DNA of 17,806 nucleotides from Rhodobacteraceae bacterium UBA6273. Lineage in GTDB: Bacteria; Pseudomonadota; Alphaproteobacteria; Rhodobacterales; Rhodobacteraceae. This document shows, piece after piece, positions 7,970 through 15,265 of the stretch (positions are counted from its first letter, which is position 1; the number at the start of each line of letters is the position of its first letter). The DNA lies in contig DJUV01000280.1 in assembly GCA_002440625.1 (NCBI GenBank), positions 6,033-23,838 of the forward strand. The letters run 5' to 3'. The notes under the pieces were generated by a model. That model made no database searches, was not told where the DNA came from, and was given only the letters and a program-made list of their open reading frames with translations. The position numbers and the translations under genes were made by a program.

Positions 7970-8000
7970 AGTATTCGGGATGGATGTGGCTATATGTCAA
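7970..8000 (-). promoter_or_regulatory. Candidate promoter of the NTF2-like/M81/PLP-enzyme operon
   Basis: Minus strand: a perfect TTGACA -35 box (7995-8000) is followed after 19 bases by AATACT (7970-7975), four of six matches to the -10 consensus. The spacer is longer than ideal. Transcription would begin near 7963 and run through the operator at 7935-7948. No equally good plus-strand promoter for the regulator gene could be picked out in 7922-8093. Confidence 0.4.
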
Positions 8001-8007
8001 GGGAAAT

Positions 8008-8022
8008 AGAAAATGAATTTCT
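8008..8022. promoter_or_regulatory. Candidate RpiR operator in the divergent region
   Basis: AGAAAATGAATTTCT is palindromic in 6 of 7 base pairs around a central G. It differs from the minus-strand reading of 4672-4686 at one central base only. It lies between the leftward -35 box and the regulator gene, about 74 bp centre to centre from the 7935-7948 site, close to seven helical turns. It could serve autoregulation of the regulator gene and cooperative looping (inference). Confidence 0.55.
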
Positions 8023-8071
8023 CGACTGTGAGTCCTGACAGGCGGAATGTGATCCAGAGGAGTGCCGGCTG

Positions 8072-8125
8072 ATGCCCGCCCGACGCCCCAGCTATGCCCG
8101 GACTCGCCATGCCCGGCACAACTGA
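8072..8125 (+). other. Possible leader ORF overlapping the regulator start
   Basis: A 17-codon frame (MPARRPSYARTRHARHN, stop TGA at 8123-8125) has the only good ribosome site in this region, AGAGGAG at 8056-8062, nine bases before its ATG. It is in a different frame from the regulator, whose candidate ATGs at 8094 and 8109 lie inside it and lack their own ribosome site. It may couple translation to the regulator, or reflect a one-base error or shift at the regulator's true start. Confidence 0.3.
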
Positions 8126-9020
8126 TGCCGACCTTGCCCCGGTCGGGCTTGCGCCGACCGACCTTGTCCGCGCGCTCGCCGATGAGGACGGGCGCCTTTC
8201 GGTGATGGAGCGGCGGCTGGCCGAATATGTGCTTGCCGATGTGAACGCTGCCACCAGCGCGTCGATCATCGAGATCGCGGCAGGGGCGGGGGTCTCGCCG
8301 CCGACGGTGACGCGGTTCTGCCGGAGGCTCGGCTGCGCCTCCTTCTCGGACTTCAAGGTACAACTGGCGAAAAGCGCCTTCGTCGGCTTGCGCTATTTCC
8401 GCCCCGAAACGGTAACCGACACGCCGCAGGAGGTGGCCGAGGATATCGTGACCAAGGCCCAAGCCGCGCTTTTCGACATGCTGCGCGCGCTTGACCTCGC
8501 GGCGGTTGAGGCGGCGGCAACGGCCCTTGCCGGCGCCGGGATGATCCATGCCTTTGGCTCGGGCGGCAATTCCTCGATGATCGTGAACGAGCTGCAGAAC
8601 CGGCTCTTCCGCCTTGGCTGCCGGATCAGCAGCTCGAACGACCACGGGATGCAGCTGATGCTCTCGGCCGCCTGCGAGCCGGGAACGGTGGTCTTCGGCT
8701 CTTCCTTCAGCGGGCGCAACAAGGAACTTGTCCACTGTCTTGAGCTTCTGAAGGTGCGGGGCATCACCACCATCGCCCTGACCCAGGCGGGGTCGCCGGT
8801 GGCCGCGGCGGCGGATATCGTCATTCCGGTGACGCTGCCCGAAGGCAAGAACATCTACCGCGCCACCTCGGCCCGCTATGCCTTCCTTGCCGCGATCGAC
8901 ATTCTCGCCAATCTGGTTGCCTATGCCGACAGGCCGCGCTCGACGCGCATCCTGCGCGGCATCAAGGAACAACTCGTGCTGCAGCGCGATGGTGACGACC
9001 GTCAGCTTATGGGCGACTGA
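8094..9020 (+). CDS. MurR/RpiR family transcriptional regulator
   Basis: This is a 308-residue regulator with the standard two-domain layout. An N-terminal HTH_6 domain has its helix-turn-helix at about residues 57-80 (IIEIAAGAGVSPPTVTRFCR). A C-terminal SIS domain at about 150-280 includes FGSGGNSSMIVNE and SFSGRNKE, where the family binds a phosphosugar. It probably senses a sugar phosphate, such as an N-acetylhexosamine phosphate, and controls both divergent operons. The start is uncertain: an in-frame TGA at 8070-8072 limits extension, and both ATG 8094 and ATG 8109 lack a clear ribosome site. It heads the plus-strand operon and is followed by a 68-base gap with a hairpin before the SDR gene. 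Candidate operators are at 4672, 7935 and 8008. Confidence 0.92.
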   Translation: MPGLAMPGTTDADLAPVGLAPTDLVRALADEDGRLSVMERRLAEYVLADVNAATSASIIEIAAGAGVSPPTVTRFCRRLGCASFSDFKVQLAKSAFVGLRYFRPETVTDTPQEVAEDIVTKAQAALFDMLRALDLAAVEAAATALAGAGMIHAFGSGGNSSMIVNELQNRLFRLGCRISSSNDHGMQLMLSAACEPGTVVFGSSFSGRNKELVHCLELLKVRGITTIALTQAGSPVAAAADIVIPVTLPEGKNIYRATSARYAFLAAIDILANLVAYADRPRSTRILRGIKEQLVLQRDGDDRQLMGD

Positions 9021-9031
9021 GACCCTGGCCC

Positions 9032-9056
9032 CCGGGCGGCAAGCGGCCCCGCCCGG
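9032..9056 (+). promoter_or_regulatory. Hairpin between the regulator and SDR genes
   Basis: An 8-bp perfect inverted repeat (CCGGGCGG at 9032-9039 and CCGCCCGG at 9049-9056) with a 9-base loop begins 12 bases after the regulator stop. There is no T run, so full termination is unlikely. It could be a processing or attenuation point that separates regulator mRNA from the metabolic genes. Chance is possible in such GC-rich sequence. Confidence 0.35.
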
Positions 9057-9088
9057 ATCGCAACTTGCGGCCGCGAACGGAGCAGAAG

Positions 9089-9856
9089 ATGAAGCGCCTG
9101 GCGCTTGTGACCGGAAGTGCCGGCGACATCGGCAGGGCGATCGCGCGGCGCCTGAAGGCGGATCACGACCTCGTGGTGATGACCGACCGCGACCTTGCCG
9201 CCGCGACCGAGGCAGCCGCGGAGTTCGGCGCGGGCTTCGTCGCGATGCAGCACGACGTGACCGACCCCGTGAGTTGTGCCGGTGTTGCGGAAGCGACGGC
9301 CCGGATCGGCCAGGTCGCAACGCTGGTCAACAACGCGGGCGGCGTTCAGGCGGCAAGCCTGCAATCGACGAGCGTGGCCGATTGGCAGGCTGACCGCGCG
9401 CTCAACCTCGATGCGGCCTTCTTTGTCTTTCAGGCGCTGGCAGACCAGCTCAAGGCCACGCAGGGATCGGTCGTCAACATTGCCTCGGTCAATGGCATGG
9501 CGGTCTTCGGCCATCCGGCCTATGCCGCTGCAAAAGCCGGGATGATCCATCTCACGCGGATGATCGCCGTCGAATACGGGCGCTACGGCATCCGCGCGAA
9601 CGCCGTCGCTCCCGGCACGGTGCGCACCCGCGCCTGGGAAGCACGCGCTGCCAACAACCCGAAAGTCTTCGAGGAAGCCGCCGCGCATTATCCCCTTGGC
9701 CGCATTACCCTGCCCGAAGATGTCGCCGAGGCGGTGGCTTTCCTTGCCTCGCCGCTCGCCGCCGCGATCACCGGCATCTGCCTTCCGGTGGATTGCGGCC
9801 TGACCGCCGGTGACCTGGCCCAGGCCCGCACCTTTACCCAATCCCCCGATTACTGA
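9089..9856 (+). CDS. SDR family NAD(P)-dependent oxidoreductase
   Basis: This is a 255-residue classical short-chain dehydrogenase. The cofactor motif TGSAGDIG is at residues 8-15, NNAG at 81-84, the catalytic Ser133 in NIASVNG, and YAAAK with Tyr145 and Lys149. The C-terminal PVDCG matches the usual PVDGG region. The start is ATG 9089, preceded by GGAG at 6 bases; a TTG 24 bases upstream has no support. It ends 6 bp before the GH20 gene, whose ribosome site overlaps its stop. A sugar alcohol, keto-sugar or hydroxy acid is a likely substrate, perhaps in sequence with the Gfo/Idh enzyme of the other arm. The exact substrate cannot be told. Confidence 0.92.
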   Translation: MKRLALVTGSAGDIGRAIARRLKADHDLVVMTDRDLAAATEAAAEFGAGFVAMQHDVTDPVSCAGVAEATARIGQVATLVNNAGGVQAASLQSTSVADWQADRALNLDAAFFVFQALADQLKATQGSVVNIASVNGMAVFGHPAYAAAKAGMIHLTRMIAVEYGRYGIRANAVAPGTVRTRAWEARAANNPKVFEEAAAHYPLGRITLPEDVAEAVAFLASPLAAAITGICLPVDCGLTAGDLAQARTFTQSPDY

Positions 9857-9862
9857 GGCCCA

Positions 9863-11767
9863 ATGACCTATTTCCTCGAAAACCGCTGGACGCCCGACCC
9901 CCTGCCCGCCGGCACCTGGGAGATCCGCCTGACCAATCTCTCCGACGCGACCCTTGCCGGGTTCACCCTGTCGGTGACGACGATCACCCGGATCATGCCG
10001 GTCAACCGGGTGCATGGCGCGCGGTTCATCCGGCGGGTGGCGAACTATCACGAATTTGCGCCCTTCGACGGCGTGACGCTGGCCCCCGGCGAGGCCTGGA
10101 CCTTCCGCGCCGAGGGCCTCTTCCGTTCGCCCTTCCATCGCAACGATGCCGCCAAGACCGCCTGGCTGACCCGGGCCGACGGCAGCCGCCAGCCGGTCAT
10201 GGTCGGCGATCTTGTGCAGGGGCATGAGGCGCCAGTCCTGCCGCCGCCGCGCCTGCCCGAGGGGCGGCTGACCCTGCCCTTCGCGCTGCTGCCCTGGCCG
10301 AACAGGATCGAGGCCACGCCCGGACCCGCGCCGGTGATCCTGCATCTTGGGCCGGGCACCACGCTTGCCGACAAGCGGCTGGCACTGTCAGTCGATGCGC
10401 TGCATGCGCGGCTTTTCCCGGCCGCGCGCAAACTGATCCAGCTTTCGTCGGCGCCGGGGTCGCGCGAACTGAGCTTCACCACCGACGCCGCGCTGCCTGC
10501 CGAAGGCTACCGCCTGACCTTCGGCGACTGGATCGCGCTTGCCGCAAGCACCGAAGCCGGGCGGCGCTACGGCCTTCTGTCGCTGGCGCAGATGCTGCAC
10601 GGCGCCTTCGCCAACCATGATTTCCGCTTCCCCGTGACCGGGGCCATCGATGACGCCCCCCGCTATGGCTGGCGCGGCTGCCATCTTGATGTCTCGCGCC
10701 ATTTCTGGACGATTGATGAGGTCAGGCGCGTCGTGGACATCCTCGCCTGGCACAAGATCAACATTTTCCACTGGCACCTGACTGATGACGAAGGCTGGCG
10801 CGCCGAGATCATCGCCTACCCGGAACTGACCGGCCCCGGCGCCCATCGCAGCGCCGACACGCCCGCCATGCTGCCGCAGCTTGGCGACGGGCCGGGGGTG
10901 CAGGGCGGCTACTACACCCAAGATGAAATGCGCGGCCTAGTCGCCCATGCCGCGAGCCTCGGCATCGAGGTGATGCCCGAGATCGAAACCCCCGGCCATG
11001 CCGCCTGCGTGGTTGCCGCGCTCCCCTTCCTTGTCGACCCGGATGAGACGCCGGACAGCTATCAGCCGGTGCAGGGCTATCCCAATAACTCCTGGAATCC
11101 CGGCATCCCGGAAACCTTCGTGGTGCTGGAACAGATCATCGACGAACTTTGCCGCATCTTCCCCTCGCGCTACTTCCACATTGGCGGCGACGAGGTTGCC
11201 AAGAACGCCTGGCTCGAAAGCCCGAAGGCGCGCATCCTGATGCAGAAGGAAGGGCTTGCCGGCACGTTCGAACTGCAAAGCTGGTTCCTGAACCGGATCA
11301 AGAAGATGCTGACGGCGCGCGGCAAGGTACTGGTCGGCTGGAACGAGGTCGCCCATGGCGGCGGCGTCCCGCCCGAGGATACACTCCTCATGGCCTGGGA
11401 AAAGCCCGAGGTCGGCATCGAGCTGGCCGAGCGCGGCTATGACGTGGTGATGACGCCGGGGCAGGCCTATTACCTCGACATGGTGCAGGGGCCGGACTGG
11501 CTTGAGAACGGCGCCGGCTGGGCCGGGCCGGTGCCGCCGGAAAAGACCTATGGCTATGAGGCCGAGGGCGATTTCCCCGATGCGCTCCGCCACCATATGC
11601 GCGGCATCCAGGCCTGCATCTGGTGCGAACATTTCACCACGAGGGCATGGTTCAACGACCTCGTGTTTCCGCGTCTGTCGGCAGTGGCGGAGGCCGGCTG
11701 GACCAGGCCCGAAAACAAGGACTGGCTGCGGTTTGCCCGGCAGGTCCGGTTCCACCCGACGCTCTAG
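9863..11767 (+). CDS. Beta-N-acetylhexosaminidase, GH20 family, cytoplasmic
   Basis: This is a 634-residue glycoside hydrolase that removes terminal GlcNAc or GalNAc from the non-reducing end by substrate-assisted catalysis. Residues 1-130 form a beta-rich N-terminal domain of the kind seen in chitobiases. About 135-265 is the GH20b domain, and the catalytic barrel starts with GWRGCHLDVSRHFW at 269-282. FHWHLTDDEGWR (302-313) and HIGGDEV (439-445) follow, with the catalytic pair Asp443-Glu444 intact. PEIETPGHA at 372-380 is also typical. There is no signal peptide, so it should act on a compound already imported by the ABC transporter. The ATG follows GAGG overlapping the SDR stop. It is full length for the family. 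GlcNAc released here would feed nagA after phosphorylation (inference). Confidence 0.95.
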   Translation: MTYFLENRWTPDPLPAGTWEIRLTNLSDATLAGFTLSVTTITRIMPVNRVHGARFIRRVANYHEFAPFDGVTLAPGEAWTFRAEGLFRSPFHRNDAAKTAWLTRADGSRQPVMVGDLVQGHEAPVLPPPRLPEGRLTLPFALLPWPNRIEATPGPAPVILHLGPGTTLADKRLALSVDALHARLFPAARKLIQLSSAPGSRELSFTTDAALPAEGYRLTFGDWIALAASTEAGRRYGLLSLAQMLHGAFANHDFRFPVTGAIDDAPRYGWRGCHLDVSRHFWTIDEVRRVVDILAWHKINIFHWHLTDDEGWRAEIIAYPELTGPGAHRSADTPAMLPQLGDGPGVQGGYYTQDEMRGLVAHAASLGIEVMPEIETPGHAACVVAALPFLVDPDETPDSYQPVQGYPNNSWNPGIPETFVVLEQIIDELCRIFPSRYFHIGGDEVAKNAWLESPKARILMQKEGLAGTFELQSWFLNRIKKMLTARGKVLVGWNEVAHGGGVPPEDTLLMAWEKPEVGIELAERGYDVVMTPGQAYYLDMVQGPDWLENGAGWAGPVPPEKTYGYEAEGDFPDALRHHMRGIQACIWCEHFTTRAWFNDLVFPRLSAVAEAGWTRPENKDWLRFARQVRFHPTL

Positions 11768-11785
11768 GAGGAAAGGAGGCACGAG

Positions 11786-13219
11786 ATGCGCATTGCCGTT
11801 GGCGGCATCCATACCGAATGCTCCACCTATTCGCCCGTCCTCATGCAGAAGCAGGATTTTCGCATCCTTCGCGACAAGGGCCTGATGGAACACGACTATT
11901 TCGCCTTCCTTGGTCGCAGCGGGGCCAGTTTCGCGCCCCTGCTTCACGCCCGCGCGGTGCCGGGCGGGCCGGTCTCGCGGCCCGCCTATGACGCGCTGAA
12001 GGCCGAGTTTCTGGAACGGCTTTCGGCGGCCCTGCCGGTCGATGGCGTCTATCTCGCCATGCACGGCGCGATGAAGGTCGATGGCCTGTGGGATGCCGAA
12101 GGCGACTGGATCACCGCCGTCCGCCGCCTGATCGGGCCGGCGATCCCGATTGCCGTCAGCTATGACCTCCATGGCAATGTCTCGCAAGAGATCGTCGATC
12201 AGATCGACATCTTCGCCGCCTACCGCACCGCCCCCCATATCGACGTGACCGAGACGATGGAGGCCGCATTGGCTATGCTGATCCGCGCCCTGACGAGCGG
12301 CGCGCGGCCCGGTATCGTCCGGGTGCCGGTGCCGCTTTTGCTGCCCGGCGAAAGGTCTTCGACCGAGGACGAACCGGCTCGGTCGCTCTATGCCGCGCTG
12401 CCGGGGCTGGAGGGCAAGGGCGTTTGGCGGACCGACCTGATGATCGGCTATGTCTGGGCCGATGAGCCGCGCACCACCGCCTCTGCCATCGTCACCGGCA
12501 CTGACCGGGCCGCCGTGTCCTCTGCCGCCGAAAGCATCGCCGCCGGGTTCTGGGCGGCGCGCGAAGGGTTCCGCTTTGGCCCCGTGACCGGGCCGCTCGA
12601 CGCGATGCTCGATCTTGCTTCCGCCGCCGCGACCCGCCCGGTGATTCTTGCCGACAGTGGCGACAACCCGACCGGCGGCGGTGTCGGCGACCGCGCCGAC
12701 GTCCTTGGCGCGCTAATCGCGCGCGGCTGGCAGGATGCGCTGATGGCCGGCATCACCGACCGGCCCGCCGTGGAGGCCTGCTTTGCCGCCGGCACCGGCG
12801 CGCAGCTGACGCTGAAGATTGGCGCCAGCCTTGACCCGGCGGGGGTTTCCGTCACGGCGGAGGTAGAGGTGCTGCGGCTTGACGCTGGCGACAGTCCGGC
12901 TGACCGGCAGGCGGTAGTACTGACAGGGGGCATCACCCTTGTCCTCGCCGCGCGCCGGCGTCCCTATCACGACATAGCGGATTTCACCCGGCTTGGCCTC
13001 GACCCCGGCGCCACCGGCCTTCTGGTGGTGAAGTCGGGCTACCTGTCGCCCGATCTTGCCCCCATCGCCAACCCCAACCTGATGGCGCTGACCGACGGTG
13101 TGGTCAATCAGGACATCCCGCGCCTCGCGAACCTCCACCGCGCGCCGGGCACCATCCCCTGGGATGGCAACCCCGGCTTTCGCCCCAGGGCCGAGCCTTC
13201 GGCGCGGTTCCGGGGCTGA
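11786..13219 (+). CDS. M81 family (MlrC-type) metal-dependent hydrolase, copy 2
   Basis: This is a 477-residue M81/DUF1485 protein, clearly a different subgroup from the copy at 5909-7411. Candidate metal ligands are Glu11 in GGIHTECSTYSP, His93 in AMHGAM, Asp127/His129 in SYDLHGNVS, His151 in YRTAPHID, and Asp290/Asp293 in DSGDNPTGGGVGD. The GFxxADVPEMG-like segment of copy 1 is replaced by GYVWADEPRT. A very strong ribosome site (AAGGAGG, 6 bases before ATG) follows the GH20 stop, with a second AGGAGG just before it. It ends 2 bp before the MFS gene. No signal peptide is seen. It may hydrolyse the peptide or amide part of a product released by the GH20 enzyme, but the reaction is not known. 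Confidence 0.88.
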   Translation: MRIAVGGIHTECSTYSPVLMQKQDFRILRDKGLMEHDYFAFLGRSGASFAPLLHARAVPGGPVSRPAYDALKAEFLERLSAALPVDGVYLAMHGAMKVDGLWDAEGDWITAVRRLIGPAIPIAVSYDLHGNVSQEIVDQIDIFAAYRTAPHIDVTETMEAALAMLIRALTSGARPGIVRVPVPLLLPGERSSTEDEPARSLYAALPGLEGKGVWRTDLMIGYVWADEPRTTASAIVTGTDRAAVSSAAESIAAGFWAAREGFRFGPVTGPLDAMLDLASAAATRPVILADSGDNPTGGGVGDRADVLGALIARGWQDALMAGITDRPAVEACFAAGTGAQLTLKIGASLDPAGVSVTAEVEVLRLDAGDSPADRQAVVLTGGITLVLAARRRPYHDIADFTRLGLDPGATGLLVVKSGYLSPDLAPIANPNLMALTDGVVNQDIPRLANLHRAPGTIPWDGNPGFRPRAEPSARFRG

Positions 13220-13221
13220 CA

Positions 13222-14499
13222 ATGGGGGCCTGGCTGACGATCCTCCGCCGCCACCGGGTGGTGCGCGCCTCTGCGGCGGCAATCTTTCTTTACGGCTTTG
13301 CCGGTGCCGCCACCTCGCCCTATCAAGCGGTGGTCGCCATCCGCGAGCTTGGCATTTCCGACCGCGCCTATGCGACGATCGCGCTGCTTGCAGCGATTGC
13401 CAATGTCGTGCTGTCGATCGGCATCGGCATGCTTTCCGACCGGTTCCAGAGCTACCGCCGCCCGCTTATCGTGGTCTCGGCCTTCGGCGTCCTCGGCTAT
13501 GGCGTGATCTGGGCCTTCCCCTCGCCGCTGATTTTTGCCCTGGCGATGATCGGGCCGCTGGCGCTCTTCCATGCGACGAACTCCATGCTTTTCGGCAATG
13601 TTCGCGCCCAGACCGATCGCTTCGACCCCGAGGAGGCGGCCATCGTCAATGCGCTGATGCGGATGATGATCTCGCTCTCCTGGGTGCTGGTGCCGGGGGT
13701 GGTGGCGCTGATGCTGGCAGGCCGCCACAGCATGATCCCGGCCTGGGCCATCGCGGCCTTGGTCGCCGGGACCTGCCTCGCCTGCATCATCTTCTGGCTT
13801 GAGCCGGATCACCGCCCCACGCCGGAGGCGGTCGCCGAAGGCGGCACCGGCACCGCACGGGTGGCGCCAAGCTCAGGGCGGCCTGATCGCCCCGCCCAAG
13901 TCCGGCTGAACGGATCGGTGCTTCGGAACCTTGCCACGATCCTGCATCTGGGGATAGTCGCCCGCATAGCCGGCGTGGCGCTGATCACGCAGGTTCTGCA
14001 TGTGAACAACGCTGTCCTGCCACTGATCCTGACCGGGCAGGCCGGGGGCACGTCCGAGGATATCGGCTTTACCGTCGGCATGGTGGCCGCACTCGAGGTG
14101 GTGTTCATGATCCTCTGGGTTCGCCTCGCCCGGTCGATGCACCTGACGACCGCGCTCTTCATCACGTCGGTGGTCTACCTTGGCTATCTTGTCGCCATCT
14201 CCGTCGCGCAGCGGCCCGAACACGTCTATCTCGCCAGTATCGCGGCGGGTTTTGCCGCCGCCGGGATCATCTCGCTGCCGATCTCCTACCTTCTCGATCT
14301 CATCAAGGACCGGCCCGGCCTTTCGGCCTCGCTGATCGCGGTGAATGCCTTTCTGGGCGGGGCCCTCGGCGCGGGCATTTTCGCGCTCGGTACCGCGCTT
14401 GGCGGCTATCCGGCGGCGGCACTTATGTCCGGCGGCGCGGCGGTGATCGGCGCGGTGCTGCTCGTGGCACTGGAACGGAGGCCTGCTGTCGCCAGTTGA
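13222..14499 (+). CDS. MFS transporter, SetA-like sugar efflux type
   Basis: This is a 425-residue protein with about twelve hydrophobic spans in two halves joined by a charged loop near residues 194-232. The segment GIGMLSDRFQSYRRP (about 72-86) matches the cytoplasmic loop 2-3 motif of the major facilitator superfamily. The layout (KDRPGLSASL before the last pair of spans) resembles the SetA/sugar efflux group, but this is a similarity judged by eye. It starts 2 bp after the M81 copy 2 stop with a weak GGGG ribosome site and is the last gene of the operon. It could export an unusable by-product or take up a second substrate; the direction is not shown by the sequence. Confidence 0.85.
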   Translation: MGAWLTILRRHRVVRASAAAIFLYGFAGAATSPYQAVVAIRELGISDRAYATIALLAAIANVVLSIGIGMLSDRFQSYRRPLIVVSAFGVLGYGVIWAFPSPLIFALAMIGPLALFHATNSMLFGNVRAQTDRFDPEEAAIVNALMRMMISLSWVLVPGVVALMLAGRHSMIPAWAIAALVAGTCLACIIFWLEPDHRPTPEAVAEGGTGTARVAPSSGRPDRPAQVRLNGSVLRNLATILHLGIVARIAGVALITQVLHVNNAVLPLILTGQAGGTSEDIGFTVGMVAALEVVFMILWVRLARSMHLTTALFITSVVYLGYLVAISVAQRPEHVYLASIAAGFAAAGIISLPISYLLDLIKDRPGLSASLIAVNAFLGGALGAGIFALGTALGGYPAAALMSGGAAVIGAVLLVALERRPAVAS

Positions 14500-14667
14500 C
14501 GTCGAATGCAGGCGGCAGAAACTGAACGAGTCAGGCGTCTAGAATACAGGGGCACCTCGCTTCTGGCCGAGGGGCGGCTGGCCTGCTCGGTGACCCGGGC
14601 GGTGGAAACCCGCGACGGCTAAGCATCTGCACTTCCAAGGACGCCGCGCAGACACCGGAGCCACACC
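14500..14667. other. Gene-free stretch, probably decayed coding DNA
   Basis: No convincing gene is seen here. A short plus-strand frame (about 14549-14608, reading GTSLLAEGRLACSVTRAVET before a stop) looks like coding sequence but was not recognised. No clear terminator follows the MFS gene; a 5-bp stem CCTCG/CGAGG near 14557-14574 has no T run. Confidence 0.4.
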
Positions 14668-15265
14668 ATGACCGACATCCCCCCCGCCGCGCCGGACGGC
14701 GCATCCGCGTCGAAGCGGCCCCGCCGCCCTCACCGGTGCCGGCGGACATGGTCAGCCAGCGTTGCAAGCCCCTGACCGATACGGAGGTCCTGTAGTTTCA
14801 CGAGCTGGTGCAGCGGCTTCTCTAAGACTTCGGCCCCGTCGCTGATCACGTCGAGACTTGAGGCGCGGGCGGTGGCGGCAGGCTGCCGGATGGGCGGAGA
14901 TGGCCGGTCGCACTTCCCGCGCGCGCTTGTCGTGGACGTGATCGCCCGCGCCCGGCGCAGCCTTACGTTCCACGGTATCGGCCCGATGCGTGATATCGAG
15001 ATCGGCGGGCGGCGCGTCCGCACCGGCACGGCGGGGCGGCGGCCCCCGACGATCATGGATTCCGAGACCGGCCGCTGCCGCGAAAGCACGGTCGCCGGCC
15101 TTTTCGACATCGCCGGCTTATCGACCGGCTCGACAACATCCACAGGTACCAACGGTCGATCGTGGCGCGGGATGCGAAGACGATCCTCGACCTCGATATC
15201 AACACGACCTATGCCTGCCTTTCGGGTACCACGAAATCCATAGTCATCCGCTATACCGACAGCGT
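14668..15265 (+). pseudogene. Truncated, frameshifted MttB-like (trimethylamine/glycine-betaine corrinoid methyltransferase family) remnant
   Basis: This is the degraded first third (about 190 of roughly 500 codons) of an MttB-superfamily methyltransferase. Pieces in order are KPLTDTEVL and FHELVQRLL (14766-14822), HFPRALVVDVIARARRSLTF (near 14910-14970), DIEIGGRRVRTGTAG, then IDRLDNIHRYQRSIVARD and LDLDINTTYACLSGTTKS (about 15119-15229). These match the family's N-terminal region. The frame is broken by TAG at 14793-14795, TAA at 14823-14825, TGA at 14859-14861, a shift just after that, and another near 15120; the ATG at 14668 is in yet another frame. The family (known) transfers methyl groups from quaternary or tertiary amines to a corrinoid protein. 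It is non-functional here. In Rhodobacterales, homologues often sit beside dimethylglycine dehydrogenase genes, which fits the next remnant. Confidence 0.82.

Noticed and set aside
10937..12238. Long minus-strand open frame opposite the GH20 and second M81 genes
   Set aside because: It crosses the boundary between two well-supported genes on the other strand and has no recognisable domain. It is a codon-bias shadow.
7415..13219. Peptidoglycan (MurNAc) recycling as the role of the locus, because of the MurR-like regulator
   Set aside because: No MurQ etherase, MurNAc kinase or muropeptide amidase is present in the window, and the RpiR family covers many sugar phosphates. It stays possible but unsupported.
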